Source of the DNA: Gp6-AA40 sp963742105
GTDB lineage: Bacteria > Acidobacteriota > Vicinamibacteria > Vicinamibacterales > UBA2999
Length of the DNA: 64,000 nt
Reading direction: 5' to 3'
Assembly (NCBI GenBank): GCA_963742105.1
Contig: CAVUKN010000004.1
Location: 434,001-498,000, forward strand
Positions 17,240-25,596 of this stretch are shown piece by piece. The notes under the pieces were generated by a model. The model was not told the origin of the DNA. It saw nothing but the letters and a program-made list of their open reading frames with translations, and ran no database searches. Both the position numbers and the translations under genes were made by a program. The stretch's first letter is position 1. Each line of letters starts with the position of its first letter.

Positions 17240-18431
17240 CTGCCCTCGAATGATCCGTGAGCGCAATCGACGCCATTATCTGCGAGGTATTCGGTGCGGC
17301 GTCACGATAATGTGTCGTCTGCACGCGGACGATCCGTTCGCCGACGATCAGATTGAACGGCGCCTTCAGGTCGACGTAACCGCTCTTCCGCTGGTCGTCG
17401 GCGATGGGATCCGCCTGTGTCAGGCCGAGCCGGGCGTCGACGAGCAGATCGCCGAACTCAATCCCGTCGCGTGTCGCGTACGGAGCCAACGCGATCCGGA
17501 CCACGTATTCTCCCGGGGGGTTCAGGCGGCCGACTCGGGTCGTCACGACGTAGTGCGAACGGCATTGGGACAGGTAATTGCGCAGTGGCGCTGCCAGCGC
17601 GCGGGTGAAGGCCGGATTGTTGCGGTCGATCGGCGCATGCTCGAGGTGGATCGCTACCGCCGGCGGGGCGACGCTGATCGCGGAAACCAGCAGTCCGACG
17701 ATCACGCCCGTTCCTGCGAGCCGCACGCGCGCGCCGGTGTCGCCCAGACCCAACAGCGCGTCGAGGCTAAGGGCTCGTCGGACATCCCGATGCAACCAGA
17801 ATTGCGTCGCAATGGCCAGGGCCGGAACCCCGGCCAGCGCGAGCAGGACGAGCGGCGCTTCTCGGGCAGCCAGGAAGACAACGCTGACGACGGGGACCAG
17901 GTTGAACCAGGTTCGCTGGATCCACACGAGCAGGAGCAGTGTGACGATGGCGACCGTCGACCAGGCAGCCGCGCCGGCCAGGATTCGCTGAAATCGCGTG
18001 CGCCCGGTCGTGGTCGCGACCTTCTTCCCGGCCCGCTCGAGCAGCGATCGCGTCTCATGCCTGATGCGCCCGAGGCTCGGCGCGACGCGCGGAAAGGCAT
18101 CGATCCACTGGGCATCCGCCAGCATGAAACCCAGTGCGCCTTCGGGTTGCACGTCTTCCAGCCGCACCGGGAGAATCGGCAGCTTGTGCCGCAGCGCCAG
18201 GTGAGCCTCGCGGCGCACATTGTCGGACGCGTTGGCGGCGGCGCTCAGGAAGAGCACCACGACCGTTGCCTCAGCGATCGCTGCAGGAATGACCTCGGCA
18301 AAGTCCGCCCCTGGGGGGACGTCGCGCGGCGCCATCCAGCACTCCACACCGTCCGTTTCGAGGTCGTCCCGCGCCGTGATCGCGCTGTCCAGGTCGGGAG
18401 AGGCATACGAGATGAAGACCGGGGCGGGCAC
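17193..18431 (-). CDS. TIR-domain membrane protein
   Basis: From GTG 18431 the protein has 412 residues and starts directly with the TIR domain (PVFISYASPDLDSAI), the usual arrangement; a frame start at 18530 would overlap the divergent GT2. Residues 1-115 are a TIR domain of the bacterial TIR_2 type: VFISYAS, CWMAPRDVPPGADFAEVI, VVVLFLS and NVRREAHLAL. The glutamate in VRREAHLA (E75) is at the catalytic position of NAD-cleaving TIRs. Several membrane helices follow (about 150-250), then a soluble C-terminal domain of about 150 residues, presumably periplasmic. The downstream TAXI-like and barrel genes complete a possible envelope-spanning signalling system. Whether it cleaves NAD or signals by binding is not shown. 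Confidence 0.8.
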   Translation of the reverse strand: MPAPVFISYASPDLDSAITARDDLETDGVECWMAPRDVPPGADFAEVIPAAIAEATVVVLFLSAAANASDNVRREAHLALRHKLPILPVRLEDVQPEGALGFMLADAQWIDAFPRVAPSLGRIRHETRSLLERAGKKVATTTGRTRFQRILAGAAAWSTVAIVTLLLLVWIQRTWFNLVPVVSVVFLAAREAPLVLLALAGVPALAIATQFWLHRDVRRALSLDALLGLGDTGARVRLAGTGVIVGLLVSAISVAPPAVAIHLEHAPIDRNNPAFTRALAAPLRNYLSQCRSHYVVTTRVGRLNPPGEYVVRIALAPYATRDGIEFGDLLVDARLGLTQADPIADDQRKSGYVDLKAPFNLIVGERIVRVQTTHYRDAAPNTSQIMASIALTDHSRADASPQSIPQSVFCTD

Positions 18432-18631
18432 TCGGCGCAATTCTAGTCTCGGATTCACCGCATACAGGCGTGAGTGGAATAGAATCCGCCCCGTGGCGGC
18501 CGCCACCTCCCGACCGGCAGAGACCGTCAATCAAACCACCTTGCAGGCCGCCGATTCGAGGTTGGGTGATCGCCAGTTGCTTTTGCGCGGCTCAGGTCAG
18601 GGGGCATCTCGACGAAATCCTGACGCGGTAC

Positions 18632-19309
18632 GTGGCGACCGACGTGTCCGCGGTGATCGCTGCGAAGCAGGAAGCGCCGACGATTGAAGAGGTGATCGCG
18701 CGCACGCGCGACTACGTCGGCCAAGTCATTGTCGTCGTGGGACGGTCGACTGACGGCACCGGCGAGCTCGCGGCCCGCAGTGGCGCGCGCGTCGTCTGCG
18801 ACGGTGATCTGGGGAAGGGCGAAGCTATTCGCCGCGCCATACCGCTGGTCCACACTCCGGTCACCGTTCTACTCGACGCTGACGGGTCGCACGATCCGGA
18901 AGATATCCCGCTGCTGGTCGAACCAATCCTCGCTGGTCGTGCCGACCACGTGTCGGCCTCGCGGTTGCGCGGCGGGTCGAGCGAGCTGCACGGCGGCTTC
19001 GACGAGTTCTTCCGCCTTGCCGGCAGCTCGTTCATCACTGCCTGTATCAACTGGCGCTTCAAGTGCTCCCTGAGCGACAGTCAGAACGGCTTTCGTGCGA
19101 TTCGCACGGGTGTCCTGCGGGAGCTGAAGCTGCGTGAGAACGCCACGACCATCGAGCAGGAAATGATCATCCAGACGCTTCGCCGCGGGCTCAGGATCGA
19201 GGAGGTGCCCAGCCACGAGCATGCCCGCCGTTATGGGTCTTCGCATATTCGCGTGTGGCACAGCGCGCCCCGCTACGGCTATTCGCTCGTCAAGAACCTG
19301 TTCTTCTGA
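18632..19309 (+). CDS. GT2 family glycosyltransferase (dolichol-P-mannose-synthase-like)
   Basis: About 225 residues in the minimal form; the start is uncertain. GTG codons at 18644, 18632 and 18566 are possible, and the longest frame begins at 18470 but would overlap the divergent TIR gene's longest form. The opening VSAVIAAKQEAPTIEEVI matches the first strand of GT-A GT2 enzymes, where the protein would normally begin within a few residues. LLDADGSHDPEDIP contains the metal-binding DAD motif, and QNGFRAIRTGVL and EEVPSHEHARRYGSSHI match the later conserved blocks. It likely moves a sugar from a nucleotide donor to polyprenyl phosphate or a surface glycan. The gene is 6 bp upstream of the radical SAM gene and starts the operon running to 24756. 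Confidence 0.75.
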   Translation: MATDVSAVIAAKQEAPTIEEVIARTRDYVGQVIVVVGRSTDGTGELAARSGARVVCDGDLGKGEAIRRAIPLVHTPVTVLLDADGSHDPEDIPLLVEPILAGRADHVSASRLRGGSSELHGGFDEFFRLAGSSFITACINWRFKCSLSDSQNGFRAIRTGVLRELKLRENATTIEQEMIIQTLRRGLRIEEVPSHEHARRYGSSHIRVWHSAPRYGYSLVKNLFF

Positions 19310-19315
19310 CCCGCG

Positions 19316-20449
19316 ATGTCGACCATTGGACACGTCACGGGCGAAACCGCGGGCAAGGCGGTCGGCAGCGCGCTGAATCGCGCTGTCCGCGGGGTGCGGC
19401 TGGCGGGCCGGGTGTTGCACGCCAACGTCGCCAGGCCGCGCTATCCGTGGAAGGTCAACCTCGCTCTCACCTACTGGTGCCAGTACAAGTGCCAGACGTG
19501 CAACATCTGGCGCCGGAAGCCGACCGACGAGCTCACCACTCGCGAAATCATCGAGTTCATTCGGCAGAACCCGTTCGTTTCGTGGGTCGATCTGACCGGC
19601 GGCGAAATCTTCCTGCGCCCTGACATCGCCGACATCTTGGACGCGGTGGTCTCGTTGTGGCCGCACCTGATGGTGCTGCACTTCCCGACCAACGGTTTCC
19701 TGACCGACGCGATTGTTTCGGCGGCGGAGCGCCTATCACGAAGCTCCGTCCCCCATGTTGTCATCACCGTCAGCGTCGATGGCGACGAGGCCCTGAACGA
19801 TCGTATCCGCGGGATCAGGGGCGGTTTTCGCCATCAGGTCGCAACGTTCAACCAGCTTCGGCAGGTGCCACGCGTCCACGTGGTCTTCGGGGTCACCGTG
19901 TCGCGGCTCAACGCCGGTCATCTCGAAGACACCTACGCGGCGCTGCGTGCTGAATGCCCCGGCCTCTCGTTCAACGACCTCCATCTCAACCTCGCGCAGG
20001 TCTCGCATCACTATTACGACAACGCGAACCACCAGCCGCTTCTCCCCCGTGATGCGGCCGTGCGAGAGCTGCAGTTCTACCGTGGGCGTCGGGAACGATC
20101 ACTGTCGGCTCAGGCGTGGCTCGAAGAGCGTTTTCTCGACCATTTGGATCGGTTCCTCGACACGGGGGTGACGCCGCTGCCGTGTCATTCGCTGCGCTCC
20201 AGCTGCTTCATCGACCCATGGGGAACCGTGTATCCCTGCATCACCTACGACCGCGTCATGGGCAGCCTGCGCGACACCGGAATGCAGCTCTCTCCAATCT
20301 GGAATGCCGATTCGACGCGGGACACGCAGCAGGCGATCTGGCAGGGTGACTGCCCGCAGTGTTGGACCGCCTGCGACGCCTATCCGTCCATCCTCGGGAA
20401 TCTCGCGCAGTCCGTCCGGGTGTCACCGCGGCTGCTCGGGCGTTCGTGA
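19316..20449 (+). CDS. radical SAM protein with C-terminal cysteine cluster
   Basis: A 377-residue radical SAM enzyme. The 4Fe-4S binding motif is C55-x3-C59-x2-C62 (WCQYKCQTCNIW); DLTGGEIFLRPD is the GGE SAM-binding segment. The C-terminal part has a SPASM/Twitch-like cysteine set: CHSLRSSCFIDPWGTVYPC and CPQCWTACDAY, which would hold an auxiliary cluster. Such enzymes act on peptides or on sugars and lipids in surface-glycan clusters. Here the neighbours (GT2 6 bp upstream, carbamoyltransferase 31 bp downstream) argue for glycan or lipid modification. The substrate is unknown. Confidence 0.85.
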   Translation: MSTIGHVTGETAGKAVGSALNRAVRGVRLAGRVLHANVARPRYPWKVNLALTYWCQYKCQTCNIWRRKPTDELTTREIIEFIRQNPFVSWVDLTGGEIFLRPDIADILDAVVSLWPHLMVLHFPTNGFLTDAIVSAAERLSRSSVPHVVITVSVDGDEALNDRIRGIRGGFRHQVATFNQLRQVPRVHVVFGVTVSRLNAGHLEDTYAALRAECPGLSFNDLHLNLAQVSHHYYDNANHQPLLPRDAAVRELQFYRGRRERSLSAQAWLEERFLDHLDRFLDTGVTPLPCHSLRSSCFIDPWGTVYPCITYDRVMGSLRDTGMQLSPIWNADSTRDTQQAIWQGDCPQCWTACDAYPSILGNLAQSVRVSPRLLGRS

Positions 20450-20480
20450 CGGCCGTTCGACCTTCCAGCGGACCGCGATC

Positions 20481-22193
20481 GTGAACGTACTGGGTATTTG
20501 GGACGGGCACGACGCCGGCGCCGCACTGCTGATGGATGGCCGGCTGGTGTGCGCCGTCAATGAGGAACGGCTCACTCGTCGCAAGCTGGAGGTTTCCTTT
20601 CCCCACCAGTCGATTGCGGCGTGCCTTGCGGTAGCCGCACTGGATCCTGCGGCGATCGACGTCGTCGCCGCGACGACGAGCGATTGTGCCAAGACGGTCG
20701 CCCGCTTCATTCCATCGACCAAAGAAGCGTATTACCAGCTACGGCGCCGAACTCGGGAGCCGGGTCGATTCGCCCGGGTGCACCGGCGCGGCAAGTACGC
20801 GTTCACCGAATGGCCGCCGAATTTCCTGACGCGATCGGCGTCACGGTGGCTGCTGCAGCGGATCCTGGGCCAAACCGGTTTCTCCACCGCCAGGCTCGAG
20901 CTGTACGACCATCACGACTGCCACGCCGCGTGTGCCGCATACGCCAGTGGCTTCGAATCCTGTCTTGTCGTGACGATCGACGGGGTCGGGGATGGACGGG
21001 CCGCCACCGTCAGCCGGTTCGGGAACCAGCGGTTCGAACCGCTCGCGTCGACACCTGCGCGCCATTCCCCAGGTATCTTCTTCGAGCACGTTACGCATCT
21101 GCTCAACATGCGCGAGCTGGAGGACGAAGGGAAAGTGATGGCGCTTGCCGATTACGCCTCGCCGATCATCGATTCGCGGAATCCGATGCACGCACTGCTG
21201 CGCGCGGACGGTCTTGGCTTCGTGACGAGCGTTCCGGCGCGGCGGCTCGACGTGCCCCTTGCCAAGATCCTGTGGCGCCATTCCAACGAGCAGTTTGCGT
21301 TCATGGCGCAACGCACGTTGGAGTTGGCATGTGCGGCTGTGGTCGAGAACGGGGTGAGGCGGACGGGAGAACGCCGCGTCGCGCTGGCCGGCGGCGTCGC
21401 CTCGAATATCAAAGTCAATCGCCGCGTCAGAATGCTGGACGGGGTCGAGGACGTGTTCGTGTTCCCGCACATGGGTGACGGCGGCCTAGCCCTGGGGGCG
21501 GCACTACTGGCTTCCGTCAGGCGGCATGGTCCGCCGGTGCTGTCTTTCGAGGATCTGGGCTTCGGCCCGGAGTACTCGGCGACCGAGATCGAATCAGCGT
21601 TGCGCAAATTCCGGGTGGCGTTCCGGACGTGCGGCAATCTTCCAGCCGCCGTCGCACGCCGCCTTGAACGAGGACAGGTCGGGTTGTGGTTTCAGGGGCG
21701 GATGGAATACGGGCCGCGCGCCCTTGGCCATCGCAGCGTGCTGGCACGACCGGACCGGCCCCGCCTGCGCGATCGCATCAACCTCGTGCTCAAGCGGCGC
21801 GTCTGGTACCAGCCGTTTTGCCCAAGCATCCTCGAGGTGGATGCGCGCCGTGCGCTGGTGGACTTCACAGGACCGCCGAATCGTCACATGACGATGGCGT
21901 ATCAGGTGGCAGAGGAGTACCGCGAGACGCTGGGCGCGGTCGTGAGCGTCGATGGATCGTGCCGCCCCCAGATTGTCGACGAACGTGCTCCGGGGCCGTT
22001 TACGGCGCTGCTGCACGAGATGAAGCGCATGATCGGCATCGGCGCCGTGCTCAACACCAGCTTCAACATCCATGGGGAGCCACTCGTGTGCTCACCTGAG
22101 GACGCGCTTCGGGTGTTTGCCGAGACAGACGCCGAGTTCTTGGCGATTGGCCCGTTTCTCGCCACGCGGCGCGCCGAGCCCTGTTGTGACTGA
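20481..22193 (+). CDS. carbamoyltransferase (NodU/CmcH/TobZ family)
   Basis: A 570-residue enzyme starting at GTG 20481, where the family N-terminus MNVLGIWDGHDAGAALL begins; the longer frame from 20304 overlaps the radical SAM gene. Hallmarks are the metal/ATP histidines in LYDHHDCHAACAAYA, the LAGGVASNIKVNRRV segment, and the C-terminal carbamoyl-transfer domain with GRMEYGPRALGHRSVLA and NTSFNIHGEPLVC. By family, the enzyme makes carbamoyl-adenylate from carbamoyl phosphate and ATP and then carbamoylates a hydroxyl, typically on a sugar. Its operon position predicts carbamoylation of a surface sugar. The stop is inside the next gene's start (GTGACTGATG). Confidence 0.88.
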   Translation: MNVLGIWDGHDAGAALLMDGRLVCAVNEERLTRRKLEVSFPHQSIAACLAVAALDPAAIDVVAATTSDCAKTVARFIPSTKEAYYQLRRRTREPGRFARVHRRGKYAFTEWPPNFLTRSASRWLLQRILGQTGFSTARLELYDHHDCHAACAAYASGFESCLVVTIDGVGDGRAATVSRFGNQRFEPLASTPARHSPGIFFEHVTHLLNMRELEDEGKVMALADYASPIIDSRNPMHALLRADGLGFVTSVPARRLDVPLAKILWRHSNEQFAFMAQRTLELACAAVVENGVRRTGERRVALAGGVASNIKVNRRVRMLDGVEDVFVFPHMGDGGLALGAALLASVRRHGPPVLSFEDLGFGPEYSATEIESALRKFRVAFRTCGNLPAAVARRLERGQVGLWFQGRMEYGPRALGHRSVLARPDRPRLRDRINLVLKRRVWYQPFCPSILEVDARRALVDFTGPPNRHMTMAYQVAEEYRETLGAVVSVDGSCRPQIVDERAPGPFTALLHEMKRMIGIGAVLNTSFNIHGEPLVCSPEDALRVFAETDAEFLAIGPFLATRRAEPCCD

Positions 22194-23802
22194 TGCCGGG
22201 CTTCGCCGTTTTCTGATCGACTGGCAGTTCTGGATCCTCGAAGGCCAGTTTGCGCTCGTCGTTGTCTCCGGGCTTGCGGCTATACCCATACGGCGCTTTC
22301 GCGCCACCTCGCTGGTTCCCGGGGCCCTGTTCGTAATCGCGTGGTGGCTGGCGGCCACTGTACCGCCACGCACCAATCGAATTTTCTATGACGAGCACAT
22401 CTACCAGAGCGTCGCTCAGAGCTTGAGCGACTCGCACCGGGCTGAGCTCTGTTACGAAGGAGAGATCGAATACGGGCGACTCCATTGCCGGCGCGGTGAA
22501 TACAACAAGGAGCCGCTTGGCTATTCGTATCTGCTGTCTCTTGTCTACCGTGTCGTCGGCGTTGATGAGCGCTGGGCGATGGTCGTGAATAATTTCGCTG
22601 CCGCGGCGACTGTCGCAGTGGTCATGGACCTGTCCCTGGCGCTGTTCGGCAGCCCGCTCGCCGCGGTGGCCAGCGCCGTCGTGCTGATGCTCCTGCCGAT
22701 GCAGTTGACCTGGTCGAATACCGCCGCCGCCGAACCGGTGGCGTCGCTCTTGAGCGCACTCGCGGTTCTGGCGGCGGTGCGATTCGCGCGCAGTCGATCG
22801 ATCGCCGGAATGGCGTGGATGATTGCGATGACGGCGTTCGCAACTACGGCGCGGCCCGAGAGCATTCTGATCGTCATCGTGATCGCCGCGGTGGTGGTTT
22901 TCCTTGCGCCGGATGAACTCCGGCGGCGCCGCCTGTGGGTCGGCATGTTGGCCGGAGCGGGGCTGATGCTGCCGACGGCTCTTCATCTGATCGCAGTCCG
23001 CAACGAGGCTTGGGGCGCCGCTGCCAGCCGGTTCTCGTTTGCGCACGCGGCGGCGAATCTGCCGGTGAACCTGCGTTTCTACCTCCTCGACGAACGATTT
23101 CCCGTGCTCGTCGGGCTTGCCGCGATCATCGGGCTGTACGGGCGGAAGAAGGTCGTGGAGCGGCTCGTCCTTGTCGTGTACTTTCTGACGTTCTGGGCCG
23201 TGTTTGTATTCTTCTACGCCGGCAGCTATGACTACGGGGCGGACGTCCGATACTCGTTGCTGACCTACGTTCCCGTCGCGGTGCTCGCGGGGCTCGGAAT
23301 CGAGATCATCGCGTCCGCAACGACGCGTTCCCTGCAGCGCGCCAACCAACAACCCTTTGAGCCTGGCCGGCCGCCACCGGTCGTGTTCGGCGTCGTGTGC
23401 GCGCTCATCGTTTTCCAGTTCCTGTGGTACGCGCCGCTGGTGCGCAGTACTGGCGAGGAAGCGTGGGCGGCACGCGCCGACGTCAAGTACGCGCGGACAT
23501 TCGCACAGCGGCTGCCACCAAACTCGATTGTGCTCACCCACAACCCGAGCATGTTCCTGCTGTGGGGAGTCGATGCGGGTCAGCTGGCGATCGCGGTGAA
23601 TGAGCCTGACTACGTGCGGGGCCAGCTCCGGGCCCGCTATGCGGGTGGCGTGTACCTCCACTGGAACTTCTGGTGTAACGTAGCCGACCTCGAACAGCGC
23701 CGTCTCTGCGAGACCTCGCTGCGCGACTACGCGACGGAACTGGTCGATTCGAGACGCGAGCGCGATTTCCGGTTCGCCCTGTACCGGGTGCGGGAACCCT
23801 GA
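22186..23802 (+). CDS. GT-C family integral membrane glycosyltransferase
   Basis: About 538 residues from GTG 22186, which overlaps the carbamoyltransferase stop by eight bases; the longer frame from 22072 would lie within that gene. It has around 11 hydrophobic helices. The loop after the second helix reads RIFYDEHIYQSVAQSLSDS, with the acidic pair D-E typical of PMT/ArnT-like enzymes. CYEGEIEYGRLHCRRGEYNKEPLGYSYL follows, including the KEPLGY segment seen in this superfamily. A soluble periplasmic C-terminal region ends the protein. It probably transfers a sugar from a polyprenyl carrier to the glycan assembled by this operon. Confidence 0.75.
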   Translation: MTDAGLRRFLIDWQFWILEGQFALVVVSGLAAIPIRRFRATSLVPGALFVIAWWLAATVPPRTNRIFYDEHIYQSVAQSLSDSHRAELCYEGEIEYGRLHCRRGEYNKEPLGYSYLLSLVYRVVGVDERWAMVVNNFAAAATVAVVMDLSLALFGSPLAAVASAVVLMLLPMQLTWSNTAAAEPVASLLSALAVLAAVRFARSRSIAGMAWMIAMTAFATTARPESILIVIVIAAVVVFLAPDELRRRRLWVGMLAGAGLMLPTALHLIAVRNEAWGAAASRFSFAHAAANLPVNLRFYLLDERFPVLVGLAAIIGLYGRKKVVERLVLVVYFLTFWAVFVFFYAGSYDYGADVRYSLLTYVPVAVLAGLGIEIIASATTRSLQRANQQPFEPGRPPPVVFGVVCALIVFQFLWYAPLVRSTGEEAWAARADVKYARTFAQRLPPNSIVLTHNPSMFLLWGVDAGQLAIAVNEPDYVRGQLRARYAGGVYLHWNFWCNVADLEQRRLCETSLRDYATELVDSRRERDFRFALYRVREP

Positions 23803-23808
23803 CGCACG

Positions 23809-24756
23809 ATGGAGACAGCCCTTTCCCTCGCCGGGTGTGCTCCCGCGGCCGAGAGGCCGCTGGCCGGGCCGACCGCCTCAGAAACGCTCGTCACCATCGC
23901 AATTCTGACGCACAACGCCAGCGCCTATCTGGACCGGACCATCCCGGCGATCCTGTCTTGGATCCGGCCGTGTCACGAGGTCATCGTCTTCGACAACGGG
24001 TCGACCGACGGGACCGTCGAGCAGCTCAGACAGTGGGATCGATTGCGGGTGGTCGTCAACAGTACGAACAGCGGCTATGCGCACGGCAAGAACGCACTGG
24101 TCGCCCTGGCACGGGGCGAGTACGTTCTGCTGCTCGACGACGACATCCTCGTATCGAATGACGAGGTAGTGTCAGAGTGCCTGGCCTTTTTCGCGCTGCG
24201 TCCGGCTGTGGCGTTCGTCTCGGTGCCGTTGATCAACGAGGGCCAGGCTCGAACGCCTCACTACGGCCTCTACTTCACGCAGATCAAACGTGACCGGTCG
24301 CTACGGGAACTTCAGCGTCGCTCCTGCTTCCGGGCAGGTGGGTTTGTCGGCGGCCTGACGTTCTTCCGGCGGCGCATTTTTCAGCGCCTTGGGGGGTTCG
24401 ACACGGTCTACCCGTGCGAGGACTATGACCTGTGCGCTCGCACCCATCTGCAGGGGTGGCAGATCTACACCATCACGTCCGCCCATGCTCTGCACCTCGG
24501 CGCGAGCCGGAGGGCCGACATCGATCGCTGGATTGGGTGGCATCGCTACTACCTGTGCAGCTTTCTGAGGAACATTGTCAAGAACTACACGCCGTCTGGC
24601 GTGTTGCTGTGGATGCCGCTGGCGAGCGTGTGGATCTTCTGGATCACGTGGCGTAAGTTCTGGCAGACGGGACATCCAGGAGTGCTCTACGCGTATGCCG
24701 CATCCGCGGGTACTTCGTCAGGGACGTACGTCAATCGCTTCGAGAGCGGTCGCTGA
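23809..24756 (+). CDS. GT2 family glycosyltransferase (rhamnosyltransferase-like)
   Basis: A 315-residue GT-A enzyme. VTIAILTHNASAYLDRTIPA and VIVFDNGSTDGT are the nucleotide-sugar binding segments, LLLDDDILVS holds the DxD motif, FVGGLTFFRRRIFQRLGGFD and YPCEDYDLCAR form the acceptor and catalytic-base region. The C-terminal part has an amphipathic or membrane-associated helix (LWMPLASVWIFWITW). It is 6 bp after the GT-C gene and ends the operon. An inverting transferase working on a lipid-linked glycan at the membrane face is likely. Confidence 0.85.
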   Translation: METALSLAGCAPAAERPLAGPTASETLVTIAILTHNASAYLDRTIPAILSWIRPCHEVIVFDNGSTDGTVEQLRQWDRLRVVVNSTNSGYAHGKNALVALARGEYVLLLDDDILVSNDEVVSECLAFFALRPAVAFVSVPLINEGQARTPHYGLYFTQIKRDRSLRELQRRSCFRAGGFVGGLTFFRRRIFQRLGGFDTVYPCEDYDLCARTHLQGWQIYTITSAHALHLGASRRADIDRWIGWHRYYLCSFLRNIVKNYTPSGVLLWMPLASVWIFWITWRKFWQTGHPGVLYAYAASAGTSSGTYVNRFESGR

Positions 24757-24841
24757 TCCAAGCCGCGCGCCTAACCAGGCACGATGAGTTTCGCCGGATT
24801 CGCTATTCGATACGTGAGGATGATCGGGGCGTGAACTCAGA

Positions 24842-25477
24842 CTAGTGGACCGATCGGTCTTTCCACGCCTGGCCGCCGCCGGTCAGCGTGTGCATCTCCA
24901 GCAGCTCGATCAATCCCTTGCACCGCGCTGCGATCCCTTCGCATTCGAGTAGCGCCTGCCGTTCCATCGGCTCAAGCGGCAGGTATTGGGCGAGGGCGTT
25001 CACGAGATCATCGTCCGGCACCACTGGCGGAAATCTCGGTTCGCCGGCGGTGCGCTCAATGGTAGAGGCCAGCACCGCTTCCAGGCGCAAGCGGCACGCG
25101 TGCACCTGGGCGCGATCAGCGTCGGCAATCGATTCGGGCAGGGCCTCGACCTGGGCCAGTCGGTACGGGCGGCTGTTGTCTTCGCTGGTAATCCGGAATT
25201 TCTCCAAGCCGCGAAGGACGATGTTGGAGCGCCCGTCGGGCAGCGGATCCGTGTGGGTGATGACGCCGGCGCAGCCGATCGGGTACACCGGTGGACGCCC
25301 CTCGTAGCTGGCCTCGAATCCCGGCCGGAGCAGTGCCATCCCGATGATCCGGTCGCCCTTCAAGGCATCGGCGACCATCGCGCGATACCGCGGCTCGAAG
25401 ATATGCAGCGGGAGAAACACGTTGGGAAAGAGCACGACGTTCGGCAGCGGGAAGATCGGGATGGTGGGGGGCAGCAT
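24842..25477 (-). CDS. LON N-terminal-domain protein
   Basis: A 211-residue protein consisting of the Lon substrate-binding (LAN) domain only: PTIPIFPLPNVVLFPNVFLP at the start, HIFEPRYRAMVADAL, and GCAGVITHTDPLPDGRSNIV. The AAA+ and protease domains of Lon are absent, as in many stand-alone members. Their function is not settled; they may bind unfolded protein or modulate Lon. The start ATG 25477 sits next to a heptamer array, and the gene is separated from its neighbours, so it may be monocistronic. Confidence 0.85.
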   Translation of the reverse strand: MLPPTIPIFPLPNVVLFPNVFLPLHIFEPRYRAMVADALKGDRIIGMALLRPGFEASYEGRPPVYPIGCAGVITHTDPLPDGRSNIVLRGLEKFRITSEDNSRPYRLAQVEALPESIADADRAQVHACRLRLEAVLASTIERTAGEPRFPPVVPDDDLVNALAQYLPLEPMERQALLECEGIAARCKGLIELLEMHTLTGGGQAWKDRSVH

Positions 25478-25482
25478 CGGGG

Positions 25483-25524
25483 AATCGTGATTCGTGAATC
25501 GTGATTCTTGATTCTTGATTCGAG
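25483..25524 (+). repeat. heptamer array, unit GATTCGT (left arm of an inverted pair)
   Basis: Six 7-base units: GAATCGT, GATTCGT, GAATCGT, GATTCTT, GATTCTT, GATTCGA. It lies six bases before the LON gene start and faces an inverted array of AATCACG units at 25564-25591, with a 39-base spacer. The same unit recurs at 54909. Confidence 0.85.
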
Positions 25525-25563
25525 TCGTTGCCCTTTATTGCGGTACTCAATCGAAGCGTCCAC

Positions 25564-25591
25564 AATCACGAATCACGAATCAAGAATCACG
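25564..25591 (-). repeat. heptamer array, unit AATCACG (right arm)
   Basis: Four units AATCACG, AATCACG, AATCAAG, AATCACG. They are the reverse complement of the CGTGATT phase of the array at 25483, so the pair can fold into a hairpin. It ends five bases before the stop of the vWA gene. Confidence 0.85.
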
Positions 25592-25596
25592 AATGG

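Noticed and set aside
14344..18431. Defence island
   Set aside because: Only the TIR protein points to defence; no restriction, toxin, CBASS or retron genes nearby, so the wider claim is not supported.
17250..18446. 398-codon open frame on the + strand
   Set aside because: Antisense to the TIR gene, which has clear domain evidence.
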